A model generated the notes under the pieces. That model had not been told where the DNA came from. It saw only the letters and a program-made list of their open reading frames with translations, and did no database searches. Positions 55,765 through 63,190 of a DNA stretch of 64,000 nt are shown piece by piece. A program made the position numbers and the translations under genes. Position 1 is the first letter of the stretch, and each line of letters opens with the position of its first letter. Source of the DNA: Mesorhizobium sp. AR10 (lineage in GTDB: Bacteria; Pseudomonadota; Alphaproteobacteria; Rhizobiales; Rhizobiaceae); NCBI RefSeq assembly GCF_024746795.1, contig NZ_CP080524.1, forward strand, positions 3,636,001 to 3,700,000. The letters are read 5' to 3'.

Positions 55765-56154
55765 GTGGCCAAGGGCATCGTCATCCGCGAGGCGCATTTC
55801 CCCGGCCGCGCGCCAATCGAGGCTTACGGCAATGGCGGGTTTCGCTTTGCCGACATGTCGCATCGTGGCTCGCTTTTGTGCCTGCCCTCCGGCATCCATG
55901 GCTGGGAGCCGGCCGATCCCATGGCGCTGTCGGTGGCCGATTTCGACAGGCTGCTAGCCGAGGCAGGGGCGGTCGAGATCCTGCTGGTCGGCACCGGCAA
56001 GGATCTCAGACCCTTGCCGGCTGCACTGCGTGCCGCGTTGAAAGCGGCGGGCATCTCGTCCGATCCGATGTCCACCGGCGCGGCGGTGCGGACCTACAAT
56101 GTCCTCTTGGCGGAAAACCGCGCCGTGGCCGCCGCGCTCATCGCCGTCGACTGA
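55765..56154 (+). CDS. Mth938-like (DUF498) protein
   Basis: Predicted 129 residues of the small Mth938 fold: IVIREAHFPGRAPIEAYGNGGFRFADMSHRGSLLCLPSGIHGW, then EILLVGTGKDLRPLP. Related human protein NDUFAF3 helps assemble respiratory complex I; bacterial members are uncharacterised. The GTG start is uncertain because GGAG abuts it without a spacer. It lies between secDF and the NDUFAF6-like gene, the order usual in alphaproteobacteria. Confidence 0.85.
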   Translation: MAKGIVIREAHFPGRAPIEAYGNGGFRFADMSHRGSLLCLPSGIHGWEPADPMALSVADFDRLLAEAGAVEILLVGTGKDLRPLPAALRAALKAAGISSDPMSTGAAVRTYNVLLAENRAVAAALIAVD

Positions 56155-56155
56155 T

Positions 56156-57001
56156 ATGGCGGACACCATCAAGTTCGTCATGGAAGCGGTGCGCGCCGCC
56201 GACCATGACCGCTATCTCTCAGCACTCTACGCGCCCGCGGACAAGCGCGACGCGCTGTTTTCGCTCTATGCCTTCAATGCCGAGATATCAGGCATTCGCG
56301 ACCGCATCCATGAGGCGCTGCCGGGTGAGGTGCGGCTGCAATGGTGGCGCGATGTCATCGCTGCGGAAGATGGTGGCGTCGGACACCCTGTCGCCGACGC
56401 CTTGAAGGCGACGATCTCCGCCCACCGCCTGCCGAAACCGGCATTCGAGAACATGCTCGAAGCGCGTATCTTCGACCTCTATGACGACCCGATGCCGTCG
56501 CGCACCGATCTGGAAGGCTACTGCGGCGAGACGGCTGCTGCACTCATCCAGCTCGCGGCGATGGTGCTCGATCCGGTCGAAGCGCCGCGCTTTGCCGAAC
56601 TTGCCGGCCGGGCAGGCTGCGCGCAGGCGATGACCGGCCTGCTGCTCCTGCTGCCGCTGCACCGCAAGCGCGGCCAATGCTTCGTGCCCGCCGACATCCT
56701 GGCGGCCGCAGGATCGTCGCCGGAAGAATTCGTCGCTGGCGATGGCGGTCCTGGCGCGGAGCGGGCGGTGACCGCAATGATCGCGCTGGCGCAGGAGCAT
56801 TTTTCAGCCTTTGAGCAAGGGGCACCGGCATTGCCGGTCTCGCTGCGTCCAGCATTCCTGCCGCTGGCGCTGTCGCGCGCCTATCTCGGCAAGATGGAAA
56901 GCGCCCGTCATTCAGTTCTGGGCAACGTGGCGCGGCTCTCGGCTGTGCGCCGGCATTGGCTGCTGTTGCGCCGCGCGACGCAAGGCTGGCCACCTCTTTG
57001 A
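56156..57001 (+). CDS. squalene/phytoene-synthase-fold protein, NDUFAF6-like
   Basis: Predicted 281 residues of the all-alpha SQS/PSY fold. The expected Asp-rich catalytic motifs are absent: the first is replaced by YAFNAEISGIRDRI (39-51), and LQWWRDVI (61-68) follows, both as in mitochondrial NDUFAF6. It is therefore probably not a prenyl synthase but a complex I assembly-type factor. No hpnCDE or carotenoid gene is adjacent; the Mth938/NDUFAF3-like gene ends one base before its start, which fits a shared role. Confidence 0.8.
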   Translation: MADTIKFVMEAVRAADHDRYLSALYAPADKRDALFSLYAFNAEISGIRDRIHEALPGEVRLQWWRDVIAAEDGGVGHPVADALKATISAHRLPKPAFENMLEARIFDLYDDPMPSRTDLEGYCGETAAALIQLAAMVLDPVEAPRFAELAGRAGCAQAMTGLLLLLPLHRKRGQCFVPADILAAAGSSPEEFVAGDGGPGAERAVTAMIALAQEHFSAFEQGAPALPVSLRPAFLPLALSRAYLGKMESARHSVLGNVARLSAVRRHWLLLRRATQGWPPL

Positions 57002-57082
57002 CGTAAACGTCAACCGTGCTAGGACTCCTTCGGGGTCGGAACCGTGTGCAAAACGCGCACCGGCCGGAGGAGATACCCATCC

Positions 57083-57517
57083 ATGAGCCTGCCTGTGTTG
57101 ATCGCAATCGTCGTCTTCGGCATTGCGTTGTCGGTCTTGGCCGTGCACTTCACCGGCGGCAGCAAGACGGCGACGCTCGGCAGCGCGGATCAGGCGTTGA
57201 GCCGTTTTGCAAATGATTTTCCCGATGAATTGGCGACAGCGGTCCGGCTGACGGTGGACAGCAGGACGGCGTTTCTCGACCTTGGGCGAGGGCGCACCGG
57301 GATCGTCCACAGCGTCGGCGACTGTTTTTTGACGCGCATCGTTACGCCTGCCGATGTTGTGGCTTTGAATGTCGATGACGCCGGTACGCTCTCTCTCCGG
57401 TTTGCCGACTTCACCTGGAAGGGCGGGCGATTCACTTTCGCCGATGAGGCGGACGCCGGCTTCGTGACGGCTGCACTGGCACCGGCACAGCCGGACCAGG
57501 CCAAGGAGGCCGCGTGA
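57083..57517 (+). CDS. hypothetical membrane-anchored protein
   Basis: Predicted 144 residues. One N-terminal transmembrane helix (about 2-22, LPVLIAIVVFGIALSVLAVHF) and a small globular domain (SADQALSRFANDFPDE, TAFLDLGRGRTGIVHSVGD, LSLRFADFTWKGGRFTF) that would face the periplasm. GGAGGAG lies upstream. No known family. It overlaps the sterol-desaturase-type gene, so the two are probably coupled. Confidence 0.65.
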   Translation: MSLPVLIAIVVFGIALSVLAVHFTGGSKTATLGSADQALSRFANDFPDELATAVRLTVDSRTAFLDLGRGRTGIVHSVGDCFLTRIVTPADVVALNVDDAGTLSLRFADFTWKGGRFTFADEADAGFVTAALAPAQPDQAKEAA

Positions 57518-58467
57518 TGGACGACTACAATTTCCCGCAAGTCACCCAGCTCGCCATCCCGTTCTTCGTCGCCGCGATCCTGATCGAGCTTTGGCTGGTG
57601 CGCACCGGCCGCGCCAAGGGCTCGTTCGAGACGCGCGACACCTTGACCAGCCTGACGATGGGCACCGGCAATGTCGTTGCCGGGCTGCTGCTCGGCGTCG
57701 TGTCCTACTGGGCGCTGCTTTGGCTCTGGCAGTTCAGGGTTTTCGATCTCGGCCTATCGGTGTGGGTGTTCCTGGCGGCCTTCCTGCTCGATGATCTTCG
57801 CTACTATGTCTATCACCGCATCGCGCACCGCGTGCGCTGGGTGTGGGCCGAGCACGTCAACCACCATTCCAGCCAGCACTACAATCTATCGACAGCGCTC
57901 AGGCAGAGCTGGACCGGCCTGTTCACCTTCATGTTTGTGCTGCAGGCGCCGCTGGTGCTGCTCGGCTTTCATCCGGCCGTCATTGCCTTCACCTTCGGCT
58001 TCAACCTCGTCTGGCAATTCTGGATCCACACCGAGGCCATCGGCAAGATGTGGGGCTGGTTCGAGTTCGTCTTCAACACGCCGTCTCACCACCGCGTCCA
58101 TCACGCCACCAATCCGCGCTATCTCGACGCCAATTATGCCGGCACGCTGATCATCTGGGACCGCATGTTCGGGACTTTCGTCGAGGAATTGGAGGAAGAC
58201 CGGCCGCGCTACGGCATCGTCAAGAATATCGGCACCTTCAATCCGCTGAAAGTCGCCTTCCACGAATGGATCGGCATGTTCGCGGATGCCTTCGCGCCAA
58301 GGCTTACGCTCAGCGACCGCCTGAACTACCTGATCAAGCCGCCTGGCTGGAGCCACGACGGCTCGCGCGAAACCTCGGAAAGCCTGAAGGCGGCCTATGT
58401 CAGGCGAAATCCCGGCGAGGCGGGCAAGCCGGGCCTGCCGCCAGTGACCGCCGAGCCCGCAGAGTAG
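57517..58467 (+). CDS. sterol-desaturase / fatty-acid-hydroxylase family protein
   Basis: Predicted 316 residues with about four to five transmembrane helices. The di-iron histidine motifs are complete: HRIAH (100-104), HVNHH (113-117) and HHRVHH (191-196). Such enzymes hydroxylate or desaturate lipids in the membrane; the substrate is unknown. AAGGAGG lies eight bases before the ATG; a GTG one codon earlier overlaps the previous stop. Confidence 0.9.
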   Translation: MDDYNFPQVTQLAIPFFVAAILIELWLVRTGRAKGSFETRDTLTSLTMGTGNVVAGLLLGVVSYWALLWLWQFRVFDLGLSVWVFLAAFLLDDLRYYVYHRIAHRVRWVWAEHVNHHSSQHYNLSTALRQSWTGLFTFMFVLQAPLVLLGFHPAVIAFTFGFNLVWQFWIHTEAIGKMWGWFEFVFNTPSHHRVHHATNPRYLDANYAGTLIIWDRMFGTFVEELEEDRPRYGIVKNIGTFNPLKVAFHEWIGMFADAFAPRLTLSDRLNYLIKPPGWSHDGSRETSESLKAAYVRRNPGEAGKPGLPPVTAEPAE

Positions 58468-58475
58468 CCAATCTA

Positions 58476-59021
58476 TCACGATCCGCCGGCTGCAGAATCA
58501 CCGCCAATACGTTGGCCCGTCCCGAGGTAACGTCCGGATTCGCCACCCATGGCGTCCCTGAAACTGCCCTCCAACTCGACCATTGCATCGACAACTGCCG
58601 GTGCCTCTGGGGCTGTCTCTCGTGCAAATCGCGCGTTGACATACACGCCGTGAGGATGTGACGGATTGAGGCGGGCTTGGATGGTCCACGACGGCGACAA
58701 CGAATAGAGCGTCTTCATGAAATCAACGAGGAATCGGTCGTTGTACGGGCCCTCAAGGCGCTGCACGGCAACGATCCTTTGCAAGCTTCGATCGCGGTTC
58801 TCGTTGTAGTCTTCGTTTTCAAGCACCCAGCCCTTGCCTCCATGGGGCTGGCCGATCATCGCTTCAAGCGCCGGTATGTGAACCTGGCGCAACTTCCGCC
58901 TGTTGTTGCACCGGATGTAGATGCTCCAGAAGATCTCGTAGTCGCCGGCGAATGGTTCCTCACTCTCCGGCCAGCCCGGTGGCAGAAGCTGAGGGATCGT
59001 GCCGAATTCGGATCCAGGCAC
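58476..59021 (-). CDS. hypothetical protein downstream of trmFO
   Basis: Predicted 181 residues from a GTG with GGAG at seven bases. No signal peptide or membrane helix. Blocks such as PEFAGDYEIFWSIYIRC (here EEPFAGDYEIFWSIYIRC) and LVDFMKTLYSLSPSWTIQARL look like genuine protein but match no family I can name. It starts 4 bp after trmFO, so it is probably cotranscribed. Confidence 0.55.
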   Translation of the reverse strand: MPGSEFGTIPQLLPPGWPESEEPFAGDYEIFWSIYIRCNNRRKLRQVHIPALEAMIGQPHGGKGWVLENEDYNENRDRSLQRIVAVQRLEGPYNDRFLVDFMKTLYSLSPSWTIQARLNPSHPHGVYVNARFARETAPEAPAVVDAMVELEGSFRDAMGGESGRYLGTGQRIGGDSAAGGS

Positions 59022-59025
59022 GCGG

Positions 59026-60456
59026 CTACTCCGCGGCAGCTTGCGCCGTCGGCGCCGGCAAGCCCAGCCATTCGCGGCAGTCCCGCAGTGCCCGCGCTGT
59101 CGTCGCCTTCTTTTTCGCGATCGACTTTTCCTTGCCGCGAAAGCGACCCTCGAGCCCGTCGGGCCGCAGCTTGGTGCCGGGGTCCAGGGGTGGGAACAGG
59201 CCGAAATTGACGTTCATCGGCTGGAACGAACGTTTTCCTGGCTCGTCGTCGGAAACGATGTGGCCGCCGGTGATGTGGTTGAGCAGCGCGCCGAGGGCGG
59301 TGGTCAGCGGCGGCAGCGATGGTGCGTGGCCGAGCCGCTCGGCGGCGGCGAAGCGGCCGGCCAGCAGGCCGATGGCCGCGCTCTCGACATAGCCCTCGCA
59401 GCCGGTGATCTGGCCGGCAAAGCGCAGGCCGGGGCGCGACTTCAGCTGCAGCGAGGAGTCGAGCAAGGTCGGCGAATTGATGTAGGTGTTGCGGTGCAGG
59501 CCGCCGAGGCGGGCGAAGTCGGCATTTTCGAGGCCCGGTATGGTGCGGAACACGCGCACCTGTTCGGCATGCTTCAGCTTGGTCTGGAAGCCCACCATGT
59601 TGTAGAGCGTGCCCAGCGCATTGTCCTGCCGCAGCTGGACGACGGCATAGGCCTTCACCGTCGGATTGTGCTCGTTTGTCAGCCCCATCGGCTTCATCGG
59701 TCCATAGCGCAGCGTCTCGACGCCGCGTTCGGCCATGATCTCGATCGGCAGGCAGCCGTCGAAATAGGGCGTGCCTTCCCATTGTTTGAATTCGGTTTTC
59801 TGGCCGTCGACCAGCGCCTGCACGAAGGCCAGGTACTGCTCCTTGTCCAGGGGACAGTTGATGTAGTCCTTGCCGGTGCCGCCGGGCCCGACCTTGTCGT
59901 AACGCGACTGGAACCAGCAGATGTCCATGTCGATAGAGTCGAAATGGACGATCGGCGCAATGGCGTCGAAGAAGGCGAGCGCGTCGGCGCCGGTCACTTC
60001 CGCGATCGACTGGGCAAGCCCAGGCGCGGTCAGCGGGCCGGTGGCGATGATCGCCTGATCCCAGTCCGTCGGTGGCAGCCCCGGCACTTCCTCGCGCTGG
60101 ATGGTGATGAGTGGATGCGCCTCGAGCCTTTTGGTCACCGCTTGCGAAAACCCGTCGCGGTCGACGGCAAGCGCGCCACCGGCCGGCACCTGGTGCGCGT
60201 CGCCGGCGCTCATGATCAGCGAGCCGGCCAGCCGCATTTCGGCGTGCAACAGGCCGACCGCATTGTTTTCGGCGTCGTCGGAGCGAAAGGAATTCGAACA
60301 GACGAGCTCGGCCAGCCCATCCGTCTTGTGGGCGTCGGTGCCGCGGACGGGACGCATTTCATGCAGCACGACCGGCACGCCGGCTTGCGCTGCTTGCCAT
60401 GCCGCTTCGGAACCGGCGAGGCCGCCGCCGATGATGTGAATGGGATTTTTGCTCAT
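59026..60456 (-). CDS. trmFO: methylenetetrahydrofolate-tRNA-(uracil-5-)-methyltransferase TrmFO
   Basis: Predicted 476 residues. FAD-binding [10 protein letters not shown] (10-19) and the catalytic region [10 protein letters not shown] with Cys53 at the same position as the catalytic Cys of Bacillus TrmFO. It forms ribothymidine 54 in tRNA using methylenetetrahydrofolate as the methyl donor. The ATG before the nucleotide-binding strand is used. Downstream on the strand is a small hypothetical gene. Confidence 0.95.
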   Translation of the reverse strand: MSKNPIHIIGGGLAGSEAAWQAAQAGVPVVLHEMRPVRGTDAHKTDGLAELVCSNSFRSDDAENNAVGLLHAEMRLAGSLIMSAGDAHQVPAGGALAVDRDGFSQAVTKRLEAHPLITIQREEVPGLPPTDWDQAIIATGPLTAPGLAQSIAEVTGADALAFFDAIAPIVHFDSIDMDICWFQSRYDKVGPGGTGKDYINCPLDKEQYLAFVQALVDGQKTEFKQWEGTPYFDGCLPIEIMAERGVETLRYGPMKPMGLTNEHNPTVKAYAVVQLRQDNALGTLYNMVGFQTKLKHAEQVRVFRTIPGLENADFARLGGLHRNTYINSPTLLDSSLQLKSRPGLRFAGQITGCEGYVESAAIGLLAGRFAAAERLGHAPSLPPLTTALGALLNHITGGHIVSDDEPGKRSFQPMNVNFGLFPPLDPGTKLRPDGLEGRFRGKEKSIAKKKATTARALRDCREWLGLPAPTAQAAAE

Positions 60457-60520
60457 GAGCGCCGGAATAATCGCTTGCAGCTGCGATTGCAATTGGCGCG
60501 ATGAGGGGGGAAAGCCTGCC

Positions 60521-60645
60521 CCAAAAACAACAACACCCGCCGGGGGAGGAGGTCCGGCGGGTGTCGTTTTGGTGGTCGATCCTCGGGAGGAGGTGAAGAT
60601 CGACCGTATTCGTCATCGCCGGGGAGGAGGTCGGCTTTGACGAAA
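60521..60645 (-). ncRNA. cuckoo/CcsR-type sRNA, copy B
   Basis: Three hairpins, each with the ten-base loop ACCTCCTCCC on the reverse strand. H3 60611-60642 has two internal mismatches. H2 60574-60605 has stem GGTCGATC / GATCGACC. H1 60533-60564 has a perfect 11-bp stem ACACCCGCCGG / CCGGCGGGTGT followed by TTGTTGTTTTT, so it doubles as a terminator. The loop is an anti-Shine-Dalgarno sequence. Exactly 180 bp from copy A, and aligned to it over its whole length. Known alphaproteobacterial relatives (cuckoo RNAs, CcsR of Rhodobacter) sit behind DUF1127 genes, as here. Exact 5' end not determined. Confidence 0.85.
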
Positions 60646-60704
60646 TTCTTTTCGCCTGAAGACGAAATCTCTTTCGCTTCGTGAAAGGGGGCGAAACCCT
60701 TTTC

Positions 60705-60825
60705 GGGAAACAACGCCCGCCGCGGGAGGAGGTGCGGCGGGCGCCGTTTTGGTGGTCAACCCTCGGGAGGAGGTGAAGGCTGACCGTATCCGTCAGGGTC
60801 GGGGAGGAGGTCGACCCTGGCGAAA
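60705..60825 (-). ncRNA. cuckoo/CcsR-type sRNA, copy A
   Basis: Three hairpins with identical ACCTCCTCCC loops on the reverse strand. H6 60791-60822 is an 11-bp stem with one G-T pair. H5 60754-60785 has two mismatches. H4 60714-60743 has a perfect 10-bp stem CGCCCGCCGC / GCGGCGGGCG followed by TTGTTT. It begins about a dozen bases after the stop of the second DUF1127 gene on the same strand, so it is probably cut from or read with that mRNA. Stem sequences differ from copy B while loops are invariant, with compensatory changes that support real RNA structure. Confidence 0.87.
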
Positions 60826-60835
60826 TTCCTTAACT

Positions 60836-60976
60836 TCAGAGCGCCTTGCGGGCGACGTGCTTGATCTCGTCGCGGATGATGCCGAGATCATGGAGCTGGC
60901 GGTTCGAAAGGCGACCCAGCTCGTTAACGGTGTCGCGGTAGACGCGCCAGTTACGATAGTTACGGATCAGGTTCAT
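60836..60976 (-). CDS. DUF1127 small protein, copy 2
   Basis: Predicted 46 residues, MNLIRNYRNWRVYRDTVNEL then GRLSNRQLHDLGIIRDEI, the DUF1127 (YjiS-like) pattern with the conserved L-x-DLG-I core and a basic, Arg-rich start. Such proteins bind RNA and affect RNA turnover; Rhodobacter CcaF1 is a DUF1127 protein encoded with CcsR sRNAs. It directly precedes the sRNA pair. Only about ten residues differ from copy 1, so the two arose by duplication. Confidence 0.88.
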   Translation of the reverse strand: MNLIRNYRNWRVYRDTVNELGRLSNRQLHDLGIIRDEIKHVARKAL

Positions 60977-61025
60977 TGTCGTTCTCTTTTCAAACTGGTT
61001 CGGACCATTTGCGGCCCGAAGAGGA

Positions 61026-61166
61026 TTAGACCGCCTTGCGGGCGACGTAGTGAATGTCGCTGCGGCCGATGCCGAGGTCGTTCAGTTCACGGTTGCTCAG
61101 GCGGCTCAGCTCGGAAACGGTGTTCCGGTAGCGGCGCCAGTTGCGGTAGTTGCGGATCAGGTTCAT
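61026..61166 (-). CDS. DUF1127 small protein, copy 1
   Basis: Predicted 46 residues, MNLIRNYRNWRRYRNTVSEL then SRLSNRELNDLGIGRSDI and a basic tail VARKAV. Same length and architecture as copy 2, 49 bp upstream of it. First gene of the putative DUF1127-DUF1127-sRNA-sRNA transcription unit. The longer frame ending in the same stop starts in the promoter region and was rejected. The upstream DNA holds TTGCAT and TGCTAT at 17-bp spacing, a possible promoter (low certainty). Confidence 0.88.
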   Translation of the reverse strand: MNLIRNYRNWRRYRNTVSELSRLSNRELNDLGIGRSDIHYVARKAV

Positions 61167-61401
61167 GGTATTCTCGTTTCGTCTTTCTTTCGGATCATTC
61201 CGTCTTTCAGTACGCCATGAAGATAGGTGGACCTGTATCGATTTAAAAGCGCTATTGGTGCATAGCAGCAATGCAAATTGTGCAATGCAATATTAACGCG
61301 CGTTCACGTCTTCGACACAAACAAACCCGAATCGGAAAATGCCGTTGCGTCAACGGCTTGCCCGGATCGGCTGAAAAAATGACCAAGCTGGGGAGAAGGG
61401 T

Positions 61402-62520
61402 ATGGCGAGCTATTCGTCACGGGTCAGGGCGGATATAGCACGGTGGCTGAAGACAGGCCTGATCGACACGCCGACGGCCGATGCGCTGGAGCGCGACGTC
61501 GAGGCCAACGAGCGCAAATCGCTGAGCTTCGGCTCGATCCTGGCGATGATGGCGGCGCTGCTGTTTGGGGCGGCAATCCTGATCTTCGTCGCCGCCAACT
61601 GGGAAGCCATCCCGCGGCTGGCCCGGGTCGCGGCACTCTTTGCCATCATCCTCGCCGGCTATGTCGGCGGCGCGGTGCTGAAGACGCGCGACCATGCGGC
61701 GATCGGCGAGGCGCTCTGGATCGTCGCGGCAGCGGCATTCGGCGGCTCGATCGCGCTGATCGGCCAGATGTATCATCTGTCCGGCGACGAGGCGTCGGCC
61801 TTGATCACCTGGGGCGCGGGTACGGCGTTGGCGGCGGTCGCGTTGCGCTCCAATCCCTTGACAGTCGCCGCCGTCGGCATCGCCGATGCCTGGCTGTTCT
61901 TCAAGGGGTTCGATTATTACAACCGCACGGAATTTCCGCATTTCTTCGTCGTCATGGCGCTGGTGCTGTTCGCCATCTCGTTCTGGACCCGCAGCCAGGC
62001 GGCGCGGCACCTGATCATCCTGTCGGTCATCTTCTATCTCGTGCTGTTGGCCATGCACCACGACACGCTGCAGGTCGCTGTCCCGCTGGTTGTCGCGTCG
62101 GCGCTGCTTTTCGCGGCGGCGACCTTCGCTGCCGAACCTGTCGACAGGATCGTACAGCTCGGCGGCCGGCTGCCCTTGCACGCTTTGATCGGCTTTCTCA
62201 CCGGCCTGGCGATGATCCAGTTCGAGCTGGCCGATGAAAGCAACGCCAATGGCGGCTTTGCCATTGCCTCGGCTATCGCGCTCGCCGGCATTGTCGCGGC
62301 GATCATGCTGGGTGGACGCGAGAGCAGGGGATTGCGCTGGGTTGCCTATGCCGGCTTCGCCTTCGAACTTGCGATCATCTATGTGGTGATGTTGCAGTCG
62401 ATGCTTGACACCGCAGGCTTCTTCCTGGCGGCGGCGGTGCTTCTCGGCATCCTTGCTCTTGTCATCATCCGCATCGAGAAGCGGATGAAGGCGCCCAGTA
62501 CAGAAGGAGCGGCGGCATGA
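61402..62520 (+). CDS. DUF2157 membrane protein
   Basis: Predicted 372 residues with about eleven transmembrane helices after a hydrophilic N-terminal segment (RADIARWLKTGLIDTPTAD) typical of DUF2157. Function unknown. The stop overlaps the start of the GDYXXLXY gene by 4 bp; these two families are almost always adjacent, so they likely form one membrane complex. Confidence 0.88.
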   Translation: MASYSSRVRADIARWLKTGLIDTPTADALERDVEANERKSLSFGSILAMMAALLFGAAILIFVAANWEAIPRLARVAALFAIILAGYVGGAVLKTRDHAAIGEALWIVAAAAFGGSIALIGQMYHLSGDEASALITWGAGTALAAVALRSNPLTVAAVGIADAWLFFKGFDYYNRTEFPHFFVVMALVLFAISFWTRSQAARHLIILSVIFYLVLLAMHHDTLQVAVPLVVASALLFAAATFAAEPVDRIVQLGGRLPLHALIGFLTGLAMIQFELADESNANGGFAIASAIALAGIVAAIMLGGRESRGLRWVAYAGFAFELAIIYVVMLQSMLDTAGFFLAAAVLLGILALVIIRIEKRMKAPSTEGAAA

Positions 62521-63098
62521 TGACCGGAAAGAGACTTGTTATCTCGGCGCTGGTGCTGGCGCTCGTCCAGATCGGCTTCCTGAGCTGGATCATCGCCGGC
62601 CGGGCGGCGATCCTGCGCGACGGCAAGGAGGTCCTTCTAAAGGTCGAGCCGATCGATCCGCGCGACCTGTTGCGTGGGGACTACATCATCCTCAGCTACG
62701 ATATTTCGCGGATACCGGTGAAGATGATCGCCAACATTCCGGCCGGCAAGCTTACCAGCGACGACACGCCGATCGTGGTGAGGCTGAAAAAGGGCACTGA
62801 CGGCTATTGGCTGCCGACCACCGCCTGGTTCGGGCAAGCGCCGGCGTCGGCAGCTTCCGACGAAGCCGATATCGTCGGGCACGTGGCCGCGGGCTGGGAT
62901 CTCAACCCGGAGACGACGATCGCTCCGGATTTTGGCATCGAGCGCTTCTATCTGCCGGAAGGCGAGGGGATGGCGATCCAGAACGATATGCGGGTACGTC
63001 CGTTCGGCATCCGGGCCGCGCTCGCCAGCGACGGCACTGCGCAGGTCAAGGCGTTGATGGACGGCGACAAGACGCTGTTCGAGGAACCGGCCTATTAG
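62517..63098 (+). CDS. GDYXXLXY-family protein
   Basis: Predicted 193 residues with one N-terminal transmembrane helix and a periplasmic beta domain. The name-giving motif is GDYIILSY in PRDLLRGDYIILSYDISR. No function is known. Coupled to the DUF2157 gene; the first codons include two consecutive Met (ATG ATG overlap region). Confidence 0.88.
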   Translation: MMTGKRLVISALVLALVQIGFLSWIIAGRAAILRDGKEVLLKVEPIDPRDLLRGDYIILSYDISRIPVKMIANIPAGKLTSDDTPIVVRLKKGTDGYWLPTTAWFGQAPASAASDEADIVGHVAAGWDLNPETTIAPDFGIERFYLPEGEGMAIQNDMRVRPFGIRAALASDGTAQVKALMDGDKTLFEEPAY

Positions 63099-63190
63099 AA
63101 TGCGTGATTAGAAAGCGTGGCCGAGGTGCAGATCTTGGTGGCGGCCACCTTGCGAATTTCGATGACCTTCTGCGTGGAATGGTGTGAAGC

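Noticed and set aside
60533..60822. Six GGGAGGAGGT blocks as a CRISPR array or plain repeat
   Set aside because: Repeats are only ten bases, spacing alternates, and each is the loop of its own complementary stem. That fits structured RNAs, not repeat-spacer units, and no cas gene is near.
60749..61246. 165-codon plus-strand Cys/Gly-rich frame
   Set aside because: Antisense to the two DUF1127 genes, which have clear family sequence and starts.
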